Assembly (NCBI RefSeq): GCF_008040105.1
Contig: NZ_VRMG01000005.1
Coordinates: 1-64,000 of the forward strand
DNA from: Lacisediminihabitans profunda
Lineage (GTDB): Bacteria > Actinomycetota > Actinomycetes > Actinomycetales > Microbacteriaceae
Direction: 5' to 3'
DNA: 64,000 nucleotides
The notes beneath the pieces were generated by a model that ran no database searches, had not been told where the DNA came from, and saw only the letters and a program-made list of their open reading frames with translations. Made by a program: the position numbers and the translations under genes. Below are positions 17,952 to 26,946 of this stretch, piece by piece. Position 1 is the first letter of the stretch, and every line of letters begins with the position of its first letter.

Positions 17952-19262
17952 GTGAAGCGTCATTCAGTTCGAATTGCGGTCATCGCGACCGCGGCGATCC
18001 TGGCAGCGGGGGTCCTTTCCTCCTGCAGTTCAGCAGCCCCAACCGGCGGTAGCACCGCGGCCAGCACGGGCTCGAAAACCATCCGGGTCACGCTCGCGAA
18101 CCACGTGTGGACCGATGCCATCAAGGCAAAGCTGCCCGAGTTTGAGAAGGAAACGGGCCTCAAGGTAGAGCTCAGCCAGTACGGTGAGGATCAACTCTCC
18201 GCTCAGTACAACGTCAAGCTGAACGCTGGGACGAACGAGATCGACGTGATGATGTACCGTCCGCTCCAGGAAGGCAAGCTCTTCGCAAAGGACGGCTACC
18301 TGGCGAACCTCAGCACGGACGTGAAGTCCGACCCCGCGTGGGGGTGGAGCGACTTCCAGTCGGGCCCGGTCGGGTCCACGACCTACAAGGACAAGGTGGT
18401 CGGAGTACCGATCATCACCGAACAGGAAGTGCTCTATTACCGCAAGGACCTGCTGGCGAAGGCCGGCCTGAAGGTTCCGAAGACCATGGCTGAGCTCGAG
18501 CAGGCGGCCAAGGCGATCAAAGCGCAGAACCCCGGTGTCGCAGGGTTCGTCGCCCGCACGGCAAAGAACGCCGCGGTGACGCAGTACTCCAGCTTTCTCT
18601 ACAGCTTCGGCGGGGACTTCATCGGCAAGAGCGGTAAGTCCGCGATCGCGAGTGACGCGGCCAAGAAGGCGTACGCCTACTACGGCGGCCTGATCCGCAA
18701 TTACGGGCCGGCGAACGTCAGCACCGACATGAGCTGGCCGGAAGCGATGGCCATCTTCACCCAGGGCAATGCCGGCCTCTACACCGAAGCGGACAGCCTC
18801 TATAAGAACGCCACCGATCCGGCCAAGTCGAAGGTCGCCGACACCGTCGGCTTCGCACCGATGCCGGCCGGTCCCGGCGGCTCAAAGGCCTACAACGTTC
18901 CCTCCTGGGCGCTTGGCATCAACGCCGCCTCGGACAATCAGTCCAACGCGTGGAAGTTCGTCAAGTGGGCCACCAGTAAGAAGCTGACCCTGGCGGTCCA
19001 GCAGGCCGGTGTTCCCAGCGCGCGTACCTCGGTCTGGGCGAACAAGGCGGGCACCGCCACCTACCCCGCGGACCTCGCGGCGGCGATCGCGGCCAGCACG
19101 AAGAACGGCATCGGCCACGACCGACCCCTCGTAATCAAAGTGCCGGAGTCGCGTGACATCGTCGGCGACCCGCTTGTGGTCGCCATCACCGGCGGAGACT
19201 CAAATGCCGCCGCCGACCAGGCGAGCACGGCGTTCCAAAAGCTCCTGGACGCCGAGAAGTAG
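17952..19262 (+). CDS. Sugar-type ABC transporter substrate-binding lipoprotein
   Basis: A 436-residue family 1 extracellular solute-binding protein. It has a lipoprotein signal with a basic start, hydrophobic core and lipobox LSSC (Cys at residue 25), then a Ser/Thr/Gly linker and the mature domain. GTG 17952 was chosen because GGAGA precedes it and it gives a normal signal; an ATG at 17910 would add a non-signal N-terminus. It is the first gene of an operon with two permeases, DgoD-like enolase and gluconokinase. Ligand: probably a sugar acid or a sugar that yields one (inference). Confidence 0.92.
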   Translation: MKRHSVRIAVIATAAILAAGVLSSCSSAAPTGGSTAASTGSKTIRVTLANHVWTDAIKAKLPEFEKETGLKVELSQYGEDQLSAQYNVKLNAGTNEIDVMMYRPLQEGKLFAKDGYLANLSTDVKSDPAWGWSDFQSGPVGSTTYKDKVVGVPIITEQEVLYYRKDLLAKAGLKVPKTMAELEQAAKAIKAQNPGVAGFVARTAKNAAVTQYSSFLYSFGGDFIGKSGKSAIASDAAKKAYAYYGGLIRNYGPANVSTDMSWPEAMAIFTQGNAGLYTEADSLYKNATDPAKSKVADTVGFAPMPAGPGGSKAYNVPSWALGINAASDNQSNAWKFVKWATSKKLTLAVQQAGVPSARTSVWANKAGTATYPADLAAAIAASTKNGIGHDRPLVIKVPESRDIVGDPLVVAITGGDSNAAADQASTAFQKLLDAEK

Positions 19263-19354
19263 TAAACGGCGCGTGAGGCTGCCTTCCCCGATCGGGGCTA
19301 GGCAGCCTTGCGCAACCCGCTTTCCATTCACCATCACCGAGTGCGAGGTACACG

Positions 19355-20278
19355 ATGACCGCAACGGTCGCCATCAGGCCCACCGCGTGGAAGACATATT
19401 CTGCCTGGGCAAATCGTCACCGCAAGTGGCTCTTCGCCGCCCCCGCGATGATTTTCGTCGGATTGCTCATCGCCGTGCCGCTAGCCTGGACGGCGTACTT
19501 GAGCGTCACCGACTCCCAGGGCTCCGTTCGAGCCCCGTCCAGCTTCGTTGGCATCGCTAACTACCTGAAGGTGCTCGGCGACACCGATCGCTACTGGCCC
19601 GCAGTGCTTCGCACATTCACTTTCACCGGCGGTGCGCTCGCGGCCGAATTGGTGCTCGGCATGGGGATCGCCCTTCTGCTCTGGCGTCCGTTTCGGGGCG
19701 AGAAATGGGTGCGCGTCGCGATCCTCCTGCCACTCGTGGCGACCCCGGTTGCGGTGGGGATGATGTGGCGACTCATCTTCGACCCCAACATCGGCTTCGC
19801 AAACCAGGTCCTCCGCTGGATCGGGATTCCGCCGCAGCCGTGGTTGTCCGGTCAGGCGACCGCACTGCCCACCCTCATGTTCGTCGACGTCTGGCAGTGG
19901 ACCCCGATGATCGTGCTGATACTGCTGGCTGGTCTGACGTCCCTGTCGGAGGAGCCGGACGAGGCCGCACGTATCGACGGGGCGAACGCCTGGCAGCGCT
20001 TCTGGTTCGTCACCCTCCCCCTGATGCGCACGACGGTCGTCGTCGCCATAGTGCTGCGCGGCATCGACGCGCTCAAGACGTTCGACATCCTGTACGCGAC
20101 GAAGGGCACGGGGGGCGGCTCGTTCCACGAGGTCGAGACGCTCAACGTCTACGCCTACGGGCTGAGCTTCGACTACAACGACTATGGGACGGCATCCACG
20201 GTGCTCATCCTGTTCTTCCTGCTCATCATCGCCATCATGTGGATGGTCACTTATCGCAGAAAGGGAAACCGGTCATGA
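19355..20278 (+). CDS. ABC sugar permease (MalF-like)
   Basis: A 307-residue inner-membrane permease with about six TM helices. The binding-protein-dependent transport loop EEPDEAARIDGANA contacts the ATPase. It forms a heterodimer with the next gene product. The 92-bp gap before it has no terminator evident. No ATPase gene is in this cluster. Confidence 0.93.
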   Translation: MTATVAIRPTAWKTYSAWANRHRKWLFAAPAMIFVGLLIAVPLAWTAYLSVTDSQGSVRAPSSFVGIANYLKVLGDTDRYWPAVLRTFTFTGGALAAELVLGMGIALLLWRPFRGEKWVRVAILLPLVATPVAVGMMWRLIFDPNIGFANQVLRWIGIPPQPWLSGQATALPTLMFVDVWQWTPMIVLILLAGLTSLSEEPDEAARIDGANAWQRFWFVTLPLMRTTVVVAIVLRGIDALKTFDILYATKGTGGGSFHEVETLNVYAYGLSFDYNDYGTASTVLILFFLLIIAIMWMVTYRRKGNRS

Positions 20279-21162
20279 CCGACACCCTGACAGTCCAGCC
20301 CGAGCTGATTCGTGCCAAACCCGAACCGGAACGCAGCGTCAAACGGCGCTCGAAGGGGCGGGCCTACCCGATCTTTCGGGTGCTGATGCTCACGCTCACA
20401 GTCGTCCTCTTCGTGGCCCCGCTGGTCTGGATGGTGATGGCGTCGTTGAAGACAAACGTGGACATCTATGACCCGGGCAAGACCTTTGCGTTCACACCGA
20501 CGTTGGACAATTACATCAACGTCTTGAGTCGCAACAACTACTTCACGTTCATCTTCAATAGCTTCTGGGTGGCCCTCTGGTCGACCATTTTCTCGTTGAT
20601 CCTGGGAGTGCCGGCCGCGTACGCGATGAGCCGATTCACCATGCACCGTTCGGCAATGGTCGTGCTCATGGCTCGCATCATCCCCGGAGTGAGCCTCCTG
20701 GTGCCGTGGTATTTCATCTTCGCCAACCTCAAGATGGTCGGCGGTTTCGGCGTGCTGATCCTTTCCCACATGTTCGTGGCGCTCCCGCTGATCGTGTACA
20801 TCATGATCAGCTACTTCGACTCGATGCCCCTTGAGCTGGAGGAACAGGCGCAGGTCGACGGATTGACTCCCATCGGCGCATTCCTCCGGATCAGCCTGCC
20901 GTTGTCGGCGCCGGGACTCGCGACGGCGGGAATCCTCTCCTTCATCTTCTCCTGGAACAACTTCATGTTCGCCCTGGTGCTTTCCGGGGCGAACACGAAG
21001 ACGCTCCCGGTGGCGATCTTCAACTTCGTGTCCTACGCGAGCATCGACTGGGGGAGCCTGATGTCGGCGGCCGTCGTTGTCACCGTGCCGATCATGGTGA
21101 TTGCGTTGTTCACCCAGAAGTACATCGTTTCCGGGCTCACCGCCGGCGCGACAAAGGGCTGA
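20275..21162 (+). CDS. ABC sugar permease (MalG-like)
   Basis: A 295-residue permease with six TM segments and the EAA-type loop ELEEQAQVDGLTPIGAF. The ATG at 20275 overlaps the stop of the preceding permease by 4 bp, which indicates coupled translation. The very long upstream frame is a shadow of the first permease. It pairs with the 19355 product to import the ligand of the 17952 lipoprotein. Confidence 0.93.
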   Translation: MTDTLTVQPELIRAKPEPERSVKRRSKGRAYPIFRVLMLTLTVVLFVAPLVWMVMASLKTNVDIYDPGKTFAFTPTLDNYINVLSRNNYFTFIFNSFWVALWSTIFSLILGVPAAYAMSRFTMHRSAMVVLMARIIPGVSLLVPWYFIFANLKMVGGFGVLILSHMFVALPLIVYIMISYFDSMPLELEEQAQVDGLTPIGAFLRISLPLSAPGLATAGILSFIFSWNNFMFALVLSGANTKTLPVAIFNFVSYASIDWGSLMSAAVVVTVPIMVIALFTQKYIVSGLTAGATKG

Positions 21163-21196
21163 TCGCCATGATCGACGCAGCAAGGGACGGCAGCCA

Positions 21197-22342
21197 ATGA
21201 ACATCAGCAGAGTTGAGACATTCCTGGTGGCGCCGCGGTGGCTGTTCGTGCGGATCGAAACCGAATCTGGTGTGGTCGGCTGGGGCGAGGCAAGCCTCGA
21301 GGGGCACTCGGATGCCGTGCGCACGGCGGTCGAACAGTTCGCCGAACTGCTGGTGGGCACCGATTCAGCGCGAATCGAAGACCATTGGCAAGTGCTGACC
21401 AAGGGCGGTTTCTACCGCGGGGGGCCTGTTCTCGGCAGCGCCGTGTCCGGTATTGACCAGGCGCTGTGGGACATCAAGGGCAAGTCCCTCGGGGTATCCG
21501 TCTACGAACTTCTCGGTGGCGCGGTGCGAGACAGAATTCGAATGTACGGCTGGGTCGGGGGAGACGACCCGAGCGGCATCGCCGATGCGGTGCAGGCCCA
21601 ACTCGACGTCGGGTTGACGGCAGTCAAAATGAACGCGTCCGGGGCGATGAGCCGATCGGGTACCGTCGCTGAAATCGATGGAGTTCTCAAGCGGGTTGCC
21701 GCGGCGCGCGAAGTCCTCGGGCCAGAGCGCGATGTGGCCGTCGACTTCCACGGCCGCTTCACCCTCGCCAATGCGCGCCGAATCGCGCCGCTGTTGGAGT
21801 CCTTGCACCCGTTCTTCATCGAGGAACCGGTGGTGCCGGAAAACTCGCACTTAATCGGGCAACTCGTGCAGGCCACATCAGTGCCGGTCGCCACGGGGGA
21901 GAGACTCTACAACCGCCAGGACTTCCTTCCGGTGTTCCAGGCCGGCATCGCCATCGCCCAGCCAGACCTCTCGCACGCGGGCGGCATCTCCGAGGTGCGC
22001 CGCATCGCGGCCATGGCCGAGGTCTACGACGTGCAACTCGCCCCGCACTGCCCCCTCGGCCCGATCGCACTCGCCGCCTGCCTGCAGGTCGGATTTGCGA
22101 CACCGAACTTCCTGATTCAGGAGCAAAGCATCGGGATCCACTACAACCAGGGCGCCGAGGTGCTTGACTACGTGCTCGACAAGTCTCCGCTCCAGTTCGT
22201 CAACGGCAACATCGAACGGCTCACTGGCCCCGGTATCGGAATCCAGATCGACGAGTCGGCGGTGCGCGCGGCCGACGCTCGCGGCCACTCCTGGCGGAGC
22301 CCGCTGTGGCGACACTCGGACGGGTCGCTGGCGGAATGGTGA
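21197..22342 (+). CDS. dgoD: D-galactonate dehydratase-like enolase-superfamily enzyme
   Basis: A 381-residue member of the mandelate racemase/enolase superfamily, close to E. coli DgoD along its length. Expected metal ligands are D183, E209 and E235; H185 in the DFHGR motif and H285 in APHCPLGPIALAACL fit the DgoD general base/acid pair. The C-terminus WRSPLWRHSDGSLAEW is DgoD-like. It dehydrates D-galactonate to 2-dehydro-3-deoxy-galactonate. Start ATG 21197 has AAGGGACGG before it. No KDGal kinase or aldolase lies in the operon, so KdgK/Eda at 51-53 kb or genes elsewhere may complete the route. Confidence 0.88.
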   Translation: MNISRVETFLVAPRWLFVRIETESGVVGWGEASLEGHSDAVRTAVEQFAELLVGTDSARIEDHWQVLTKGGFYRGGPVLGSAVSGIDQALWDIKGKSLGVSVYELLGGAVRDRIRMYGWVGGDDPSGIADAVQAQLDVGLTAVKMNASGAMSRSGTVAEIDGVLKRVAAAREVLGPERDVAVDFHGRFTLANARRIAPLLESLHPFFIEEPVVPENSHLIGQLVQATSVPVATGERLYNRQDFLPVFQAGIAIAQPDLSHAGGISEVRRIAAMAEVYDVQLAPHCPLGPIALAACLQVGFATPNFLIQEQSIGIHYNQGAEVLDYVLDKSPLQFVNGNIERLTGPGIGIQIDESAVRAADARGHSWRSPLWRHSDGSLAEW

Positions 22343-22389
22343 CCCGGCCTCGGGCGGCTTCCTCGCCGCGCTCGGTCAGGAGCGAATTG

Positions 22390-22977
22390 GTGCCATCATT
22401 CGAATTCGCGCATCGCTCGTACGACGAGATGCTGCACCCGGCTCACGAGCGGCCGTCGATCGTTGTAATGGGCGTTTCGGGCGCCGGAAAGACGACCACA
22501 GGCATCCTGATCGCAGACGTCCTCGGCGTGGAATTCGTCGATGCGGACTCTCTCCACCCGCAGGCCAACCGGCTCAAGATGGCCGGGGGAGAGCCGCTCA
22601 CCGATGAAGATCGCTGGCCCTGGCTCGATGAAGTCGGCCGCGCCATGGCACTCAGCGCGAACGTCGGCATCGTCATGGCGTGCTCGGCACTGAAGCGGTC
22701 CTATCGCGACGCAATCGTCCGCCTCGCTCCCAGCGTGCAGTTCGTCCACCTTCACGCCCCGACGCAACTCCTGGCCGCGCGAGTCGAACAGCGCGCGGGA
22801 CACTTCATGCCGTCCCGCCTGCTGGCCTCGCAACTCGATGCGCTGGAGGTTCTCGCCTCGGAAGAGTGCGGTGTAGAGGTATCCGTGGACGGACCGATCG
22901 GGGATGTGGTTGCCCGAGCGATCGCGGCGCTGGAATCCCTGGCGCCCCATCGACGGGGGCCGGTTGGGGCTCGGTGA
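22390..22977 (+). CDS. gntK: Gluconokinase
   Basis: A 195-residue P-loop kinase. It has Walker A GVSGAGKTTTG, then DADSLHPQANRLKMAGG, DRWPWLDEV, CSALKRSYRD and HFMPSRLLASQLDALE, all typical of gluconate kinases that make 6-phosphogluconate. The start is uncertain: GTG 22390 follows AGGAG by 7 bp and gives near-normal length, while ATG 22336 would overlap the dgoD stop and add 18 residues. Its presence after a galactonate-dehydratase-like gene suggests the operon handles more than one aldonate. Confidence 0.88.
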   Translation: MPSFEFAHRSYDEMLHPAHERPSIVVMGVSGAGKTTTGILIADVLGVEFVDADSLHPQANRLKMAGGEPLTDEDRWPWLDEVGRAMALSANVGIVMACSALKRSYRDAIVRLAPSVQFVHLHAPTQLLAARVEQRAGHFMPSRLLASQLDALEVLASEECGVEVSVDGPIGDVVARAIAALESLAPHRRGPVGAR

Positions 22978-23394
22978 CCATGTCCCGAACGCGGCCGAGG
23001 TGTCCAGAGAATCCCCAGGAATAACTAGAGCGTGCACGTTCCCAAGTGGGGAACTGCATCCAGAATCTCTTCAAGGGCGAAGCGCCCAACGCAAGAACCA
23101 CCCGCTTGTTGGTGGGTTACTTCTGGCGCTCGTCGATGATCCGCAGAGGAGCGGCGACGAGGGCCCGTCGCGGTGTGCCGCCCTCATGGGACGTGGCCCG
23201 CATTGATCGACTGTTCCGCGTGCATCGCGAACCTGCAATTACCGCGCCCCTTGCCCTCGTGGCTGGCGGCGGGGTTCGCCTCGGGAAGCGGCGAAAGTGA
23301 GGTTGATCTTCGGCCTCGTCCGCGCAGGTGCAGCGTGCATTAATACCACCGTCGGCCATGGCGCGGAAGAGCGTTGCGCGGCATGCTCGCCTGG
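22978..23394. other. Non-coding gap between gluconokinase and SGNH hydrolase
   Basis: 417 bp between convergent genes. Short ORFs on both strands have Arg/Pro-rich translations without recognisable motifs. No terminator hairpin with T-run, tRNA or repeat was seen. Confidence 0.4.
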
Positions 23395-24525
23395 TTAGAT
23401 CGCCAGGTGTCCCTCCAGCAGGCGACGCGCTACCAGAGTGAGCCGCGCCGCGATGAGGTCGTGTCCGAATTGGTCGGGATGCAGGTTGTCCGGCAGGTGT
23501 CCGTCTTCGACCCCGAGCAGTGTCAGCCCATCAACGAGGTGCAGCGCCGGGTCGTCACGGGCCGCGACGACCTGCTCGAGCAGCGAGCGGGTACGCCGAA
23601 GGGTCAGACTGCCGTCGCCGGCCCCAATCTCTCGCGGTGTCGCCCCGGCCTTGCCAGGGGAGGCCTCGCGGGTTGGGCCCGTCGCGACCTCGTGGATGGG
23701 GCAGGCGAGCGCGGTGATGACCGCAAGCGGTGTGAACGGATGCCCCTCCCTCACGAGGTTCAGAAAGTTGTGTGCGGCGGGCACGAAGGTGCGGGCGCGC
23801 ATCGCGTCGCCATTGACGACGTTGATTCCGATCTTGAGGCTGATCAGGTCTGCGGGTGCCTGCGCGATCGACCGCGCGACGAATGGGTCGAGCATGGCGT
23901 TGCCGGCGAAGCCCATGTTGGCTAGATCCAGGTCGAGGCGGCGGGCCACCTGCTGCGGCCATGGTCCGCGTGGACCGTCCAAGTCCGAGCCGTGGCTGAT
24001 CGAACTGCCGTAGTGAATCCACCTTGCCCTCTTCTCGGGCGCGGGCCGCAGCGGTGCGTCGGCGCTCATTTCGTGCAAGATGCAGGCGGCGGAATGCGGC
24101 AACCAGATCGTTACGACCCGCTCGGACTCGGTGGCCTCGAGCGCAAAGTGCACGTGCGAGCGCTTACCGTGCTCACGCACCGCGGTGCGGTCGGACGCCT
24201 CGACGAGCACATCCCCTTCGTCCATCGTGATACTGCAGCTAACCATGGCAGTCTCGGCAACGAGACGAAAGGGCCGCGCCGGATGCGCTCGCGAAGCCGT
24301 GCGGGTGAACGTGGCCTCGAGTTGGATGCTGTGAGCCGCCGTGAGAAGTCGGATGCAGACTCCGCTCAGCTGCGCCGACATCCTGTCTATGCCCCCGTCG
24401 GCGTGCTCGGCGCGTGTCCAGGCTGGCAATCGCAACGGTGCAATTCCGCCAGGAACCGACTCGAGCTCAAGGGCACCATGCACGCTGCTCGCGAGATCTT
24501 GCAGCGTCATCACGTACTCTGACAC
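23395..24525 (-). CDS. SGNH/GDSL-family esterase
   Basis: A 376-residue cytoplasmic protein. The first 170 residues form a beta-rich domain; the second half is an SGNH hydrolase with block I IHYGSSISHGSD (nucleophile Ser), block II around NMGFAGNAML, an Asn-containing KIGINVV block III and block V LPDNLHPDQFGH (Asp-x-x-His as DNLHPDQFGH). It probably removes acetyl or other acyl groups from an imported oligosaccharide. It has a GTG start at 24525. It is divergent from the MFS gene with a shared LacI-type operator between them, placing it in the glycan regulon. Confidence 0.82.
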   Translation of the reverse strand: MSEYVMTLQDLASSVHGALELESVPGGIAPLRLPAWTRAEHADGGIDRMSAQLSGVCIRLLTAAHSIQLEATFTRTASRAHPARPFRLVAETAMVSCSITMDEGDVLVEASDRTAVREHGKRSHVHFALEATESERVVTIWLPHSAACILHEMSADAPLRPAPEKRARWIHYGSSISHGSDLDGPRGPWPQQVARRLDLDLANMGFAGNAMLDPFVARSIAQAPADLISLKIGINVVNGDAMRARTFVPAAHNFLNLVREGHPFTPLAVITALACPIHEVATGPTREASPGKAGATPREIGAGDGSLTLRRTRSLLEQVVAARDDPALHLVDGLTLLGVEDGHLPDNLHPDQFGHDLIAARLTLVARRLLEGHLAI

Positions 24526-24564
24526 GTCGCCTTGTCCTTTCGCCGTTCCTGCCGCTAGGTTAGA

Positions 24565-24576
24565 GAAACCGCTTTC
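24565..24576. promoter_or_regulatory. LacI-family operator, copy 1 (SGNH/MFS divergent promoters)
   Basis: GAAACCGCTTTC lies between the divergent SGNH hydrolase and MFS genes. The same 12-mer occurs at 31512-31523 and 32671-32682, beside the LacI gene and its ABC genes. It has the GAAA...TTTC dyad with central CG usual for LacI/PurR-family sites. A weak TAGGTT -10 for the MFS gene is immediately upstream. Confidence 0.75.
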
Positions 24577-24618
24577 ACAAGAACGTTATCCCATGCTGGT
24601 CGACGAAGAAACTGTCAG

Positions 24619-25923
24619 ATGCTCAAGCCCGACGAGAGAACCACGCCACGCAACGGCTGGGCAATTGACTTAGCACCGCTCCGAGGCAACCCCGCCTATG
24701 CGCGCCTCTGGGCGGGCGGAGTGACCTCAGGAATAGGCGCCCAACTCACCGTCGTCGCTATCGGCGTGCAGATCTACGATCTGACCAAATCGACCTTCGC
24801 CGTCTCGCTCGTCGGCATCATCTCGTTCGCACCGATGATCGTCGTCGGCACCTTCGGTAGTAGTCTCGTCGACGCTTTCGACCGGCGCATTGTGCTGCTC
24901 TGTGCGGCCCTCACCTCCTGGGTGGCCGTTGGCGGGATCGCTGCCTTTGCCTGGGTTGGCGGCAATAATCTCACGCCGCTCTACGTGCTCGCGACGCTCA
25001 GTTCGGTCAGTTCGACGATCGTCGGCACTGCGCGGTTCTCAATACTGCCGCGACTTGTGCCAGCGAGCCAGCTGCCAGCCGCGGCCGCCCTCAGCGGCGT
25101 CTCCGCGGGTTTGCAGGTGACGTTCGGTCCGGCGCTGGCCGGACTGCTCATCGCGGGCTGTGGATTCGCTTGGACTTACTCGATCGACGTCATTCTGTAC
25201 ACGACGGCATTTCTGGGCATCGTGATGCTGCCGCCGATTCGTCCGGAGGGGAAGCGCATGAGCCTCGGGTCGCGCTCGGTGCTCGACGGCATCCATTTCC
25301 TAGCCACGAGTCCGGCGCTACGGGCGCCGATTCTCCTTCACGTTGTGTGCATGGTGTTCGGTCGTCCCCAGGCCCTCTACCCAGCCCTCGCGGCGACGGT
25401 CCTCGGAGGCGGTCCCATGGTCGTTGGCCTGCTCTCGTCGAGCGCGGCGATCGGGGTGCTCGCGAGCAGCGTGTTTTCCGGGAGACTAGTGCGAATCCGC
25501 AGGCAGGGTGTTGTGGTCGGGCTTGCGGCAACCAGCTTCGGCGCCTCGATCCTCGCGGTCGGAATTGTCATTGCCAGCGCGGGCAGGGACGCTCGCGGCA
25601 CCGAAATCGTCGCGGTGCCCCTTATCGCCGCATGCGTTCTTCTGTTCTTTTCTGGCGCTTCGGACAACGTCGCATCGATCTTCCGCACCACGATGATGCA
25701 GTCCGCCGCGCCCGACGCCGTGCGCGGCCGCATCCAGGGACTGACTACGGTGGTGCTCACAGCTGGTCCGCGTGTCGGCGACGCGTGGGTCGGGGCCCTT
25801 TCGGGTTTCTCATTCTGGGCGGCCCCGGTGGTCGGTGGCGCGATCATTGTGCTTGCCGCCGCCGCGACGACGCGCTGGGCACGAGGGATGCGCGAATATG
25901 TGCCCGTCGAGGTGCCGCAATGA
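24619..25923 (+). CDS. MFS transporter
   Basis: A 434-residue integral membrane protein with about 12 TM segments of the MFS_3/EntS-like type (WAGGVTSGIGAQLTVVAIGVQIYDLTKSTFAVSLVG near the start, R-rich loop DRRIVLL). It is most likely an exporter of a small metabolite or sugar. It is the first gene of an operon with the M24-like and GH5 genes and lies under a LacI-type operator. Stop and next start overlap by 4 bp. Confidence 0.85.
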   Translation: MLKPDERTTPRNGWAIDLAPLRGNPAYARLWAGGVTSGIGAQLTVVAIGVQIYDLTKSTFAVSLVGIISFAPMIVVGTFGSSLVDAFDRRIVLLCAALTSWVAVGGIAAFAWVGGNNLTPLYVLATLSSVSSTIVGTARFSILPRLVPASQLPAAAALSGVSAGLQVTFGPALAGLLIAGCGFAWTYSIDVILYTTAFLGIVMLPPIRPEGKRMSLGSRSVLDGIHFLATSPALRAPILLHVVCMVFGRPQALYPALAATVLGGGPMVVGLLSSSAAIGVLASSVFSGRLVRIRRQGVVVGLAATSFGASILAVGIVIASAGRDARGTEIVAVPLIAACVLLFFSGASDNVASIFRTTMMQSAAPDAVRGRIQGLTTVVLTAGPRVGDAWVGALSGFSFWAAPVVGGAIIVLAAAATTRWARGMREYVPVEVPQ

Positions 25924-26933
25924 CCGCCCGGGAACGCGTGCTCGCGGCGCTCCCGGTCGGGGTCGACGGAGTGATCCTGGAGACCCCTGCTGTCGTGTCG
26001 TGGTACCTCGGCGGGGCGCGCACGAGTGTGCCGCTTGGCGGGGCATCTGTCGTCGCGGTGCTGGTCGGCCGCGACGGGGACGAGGTGCGCTGCCACGTCA
26101 TGGAGGCTGAGCGCCTGATCGCGGAAGAGGGCATCACGGATGCGACGGCCGTCGATTGGATGCAGCCGCTGGTTCCCGAGGAATGGCGTCGCAATCCGCG
26201 CATCCGCTCTGAAGAACAACTCGAGTCCGAGTTGCGGATCGTGCGATCGTCTCTCACCGAAATCGAGGCCGACCGATACCGCACCCTCGGTGCCGAGGTT
26301 GCCGCCGCGCTGACGACCGTGGCGGCGGCAACCCGGCCGGGGGACACGGAGCGGTCGGTTGCGGGTGACCTCGCCGACAACCTTTTTTCCCTCGGTGCCG
26401 AGCCCGTGGTCTTGCTGGTTGCAGGCGCAAGCCGGGTCGGATACCGACATCCGCTGCCAACCGCAGCGGCCCTCGGCGAGCGCGCGATGCTTGTGGTGGG
26501 CGCGCGCCGCCACGGGCTGATCGTGAATCTCACCCGGTGGGTGCAGTTCTCGGGGTCCGAGCACCCGGGGGAGAGCGGCATCCGCACCGTCGAGGCCGAC
26601 GTGCTCGATGCGACGGTGCCGGGCGCAGCGATCGCCGATGTCTTCGCGGTGCTCCTGGCCTCCTACGCCGCCAACGGCTTCCCGGACGAGTGGCGCCACC
26701 ATCACCAGGGCGGACCGACCGGCTACCTCGGTCGCGATCCCAAGGTCACCCTGAGCACGACCGGCGTGATCGCCGAGCGGCAGGCCTTCGCCTGGAACCC
26801 CAGCGCGCAGGGCGTGAAGGTCGAGGACACGGTGCTGGCGACCTCGGCGGGAATCGAACTGCTCACGCGCGATCCCGCCTGGCCAACCGTTGAGGTCGCC
26901 GGCCGGCCTCGCCCCCTGACGATGCACCTATGA
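25920..26933 (+). CDS. M24 (aminopeptidase P-like) family protein, probably atypical
   Basis: A 337-residue protein with an N-terminal creatinase-like domain (about 1-110) and a pita-bread-like C-terminal domain containing SLTEIEADRYRTLGAEVAAAL, HGLIVNLTRWVQFSG and EWRHHHQGGPTGYLGRDP. The Asp pair that normally follows the first substrate strand (as in DxG...D) is not visible and NLTRW takes its place, so metal-dependent peptidase activity is doubtful. The long upstream frame is a shadow of the MFS gene. It is placed between a transporter and GH5 glycosidase; its role there is unknown. Confidence 0.75.
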   Translation: MTARERVLAALPVGVDGVILETPAVVSWYLGGARTSVPLGGASVVAVLVGRDGDEVRCHVMEAERLIAEEGITDATAVDWMQPLVPEEWRRNPRIRSEEQLESELRIVRSSLTEIEADRYRTLGAEVAAALTTVAAATRPGDTERSVAGDLADNLFSLGAEPVVLLVAGASRVGYRHPLPTAAALGERAMLVVGARRHGLIVNLTRWVQFSGSEHPGESGIRTVEADVLDATVPGAAIADVFAVLLASYAANGFPDEWRHHHQGGPTGYLGRDPKVTLSTTGVIAERQAFAWNPSAQGVKVEDTVLATSAGIELLTRDPAWPTVEVAGRPRPLTMHL

Positions 26934-26946
26934 GATTGGAAACCCA

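Noticed and set aside
21168-21200. 10-codon ORF overlapping the dgoD start by ATGA
   Set aside because: Its presence is easily explained by chance; dgoD has its own good ribosome-binding site AAGGGACGG.
22904-23359. Several 76-100 codon ORFs in the gap after gluconokinase
   Set aside because: They overlap each other on both strands, have biased composition and no recognisable motifs or ribosome-binding sites.
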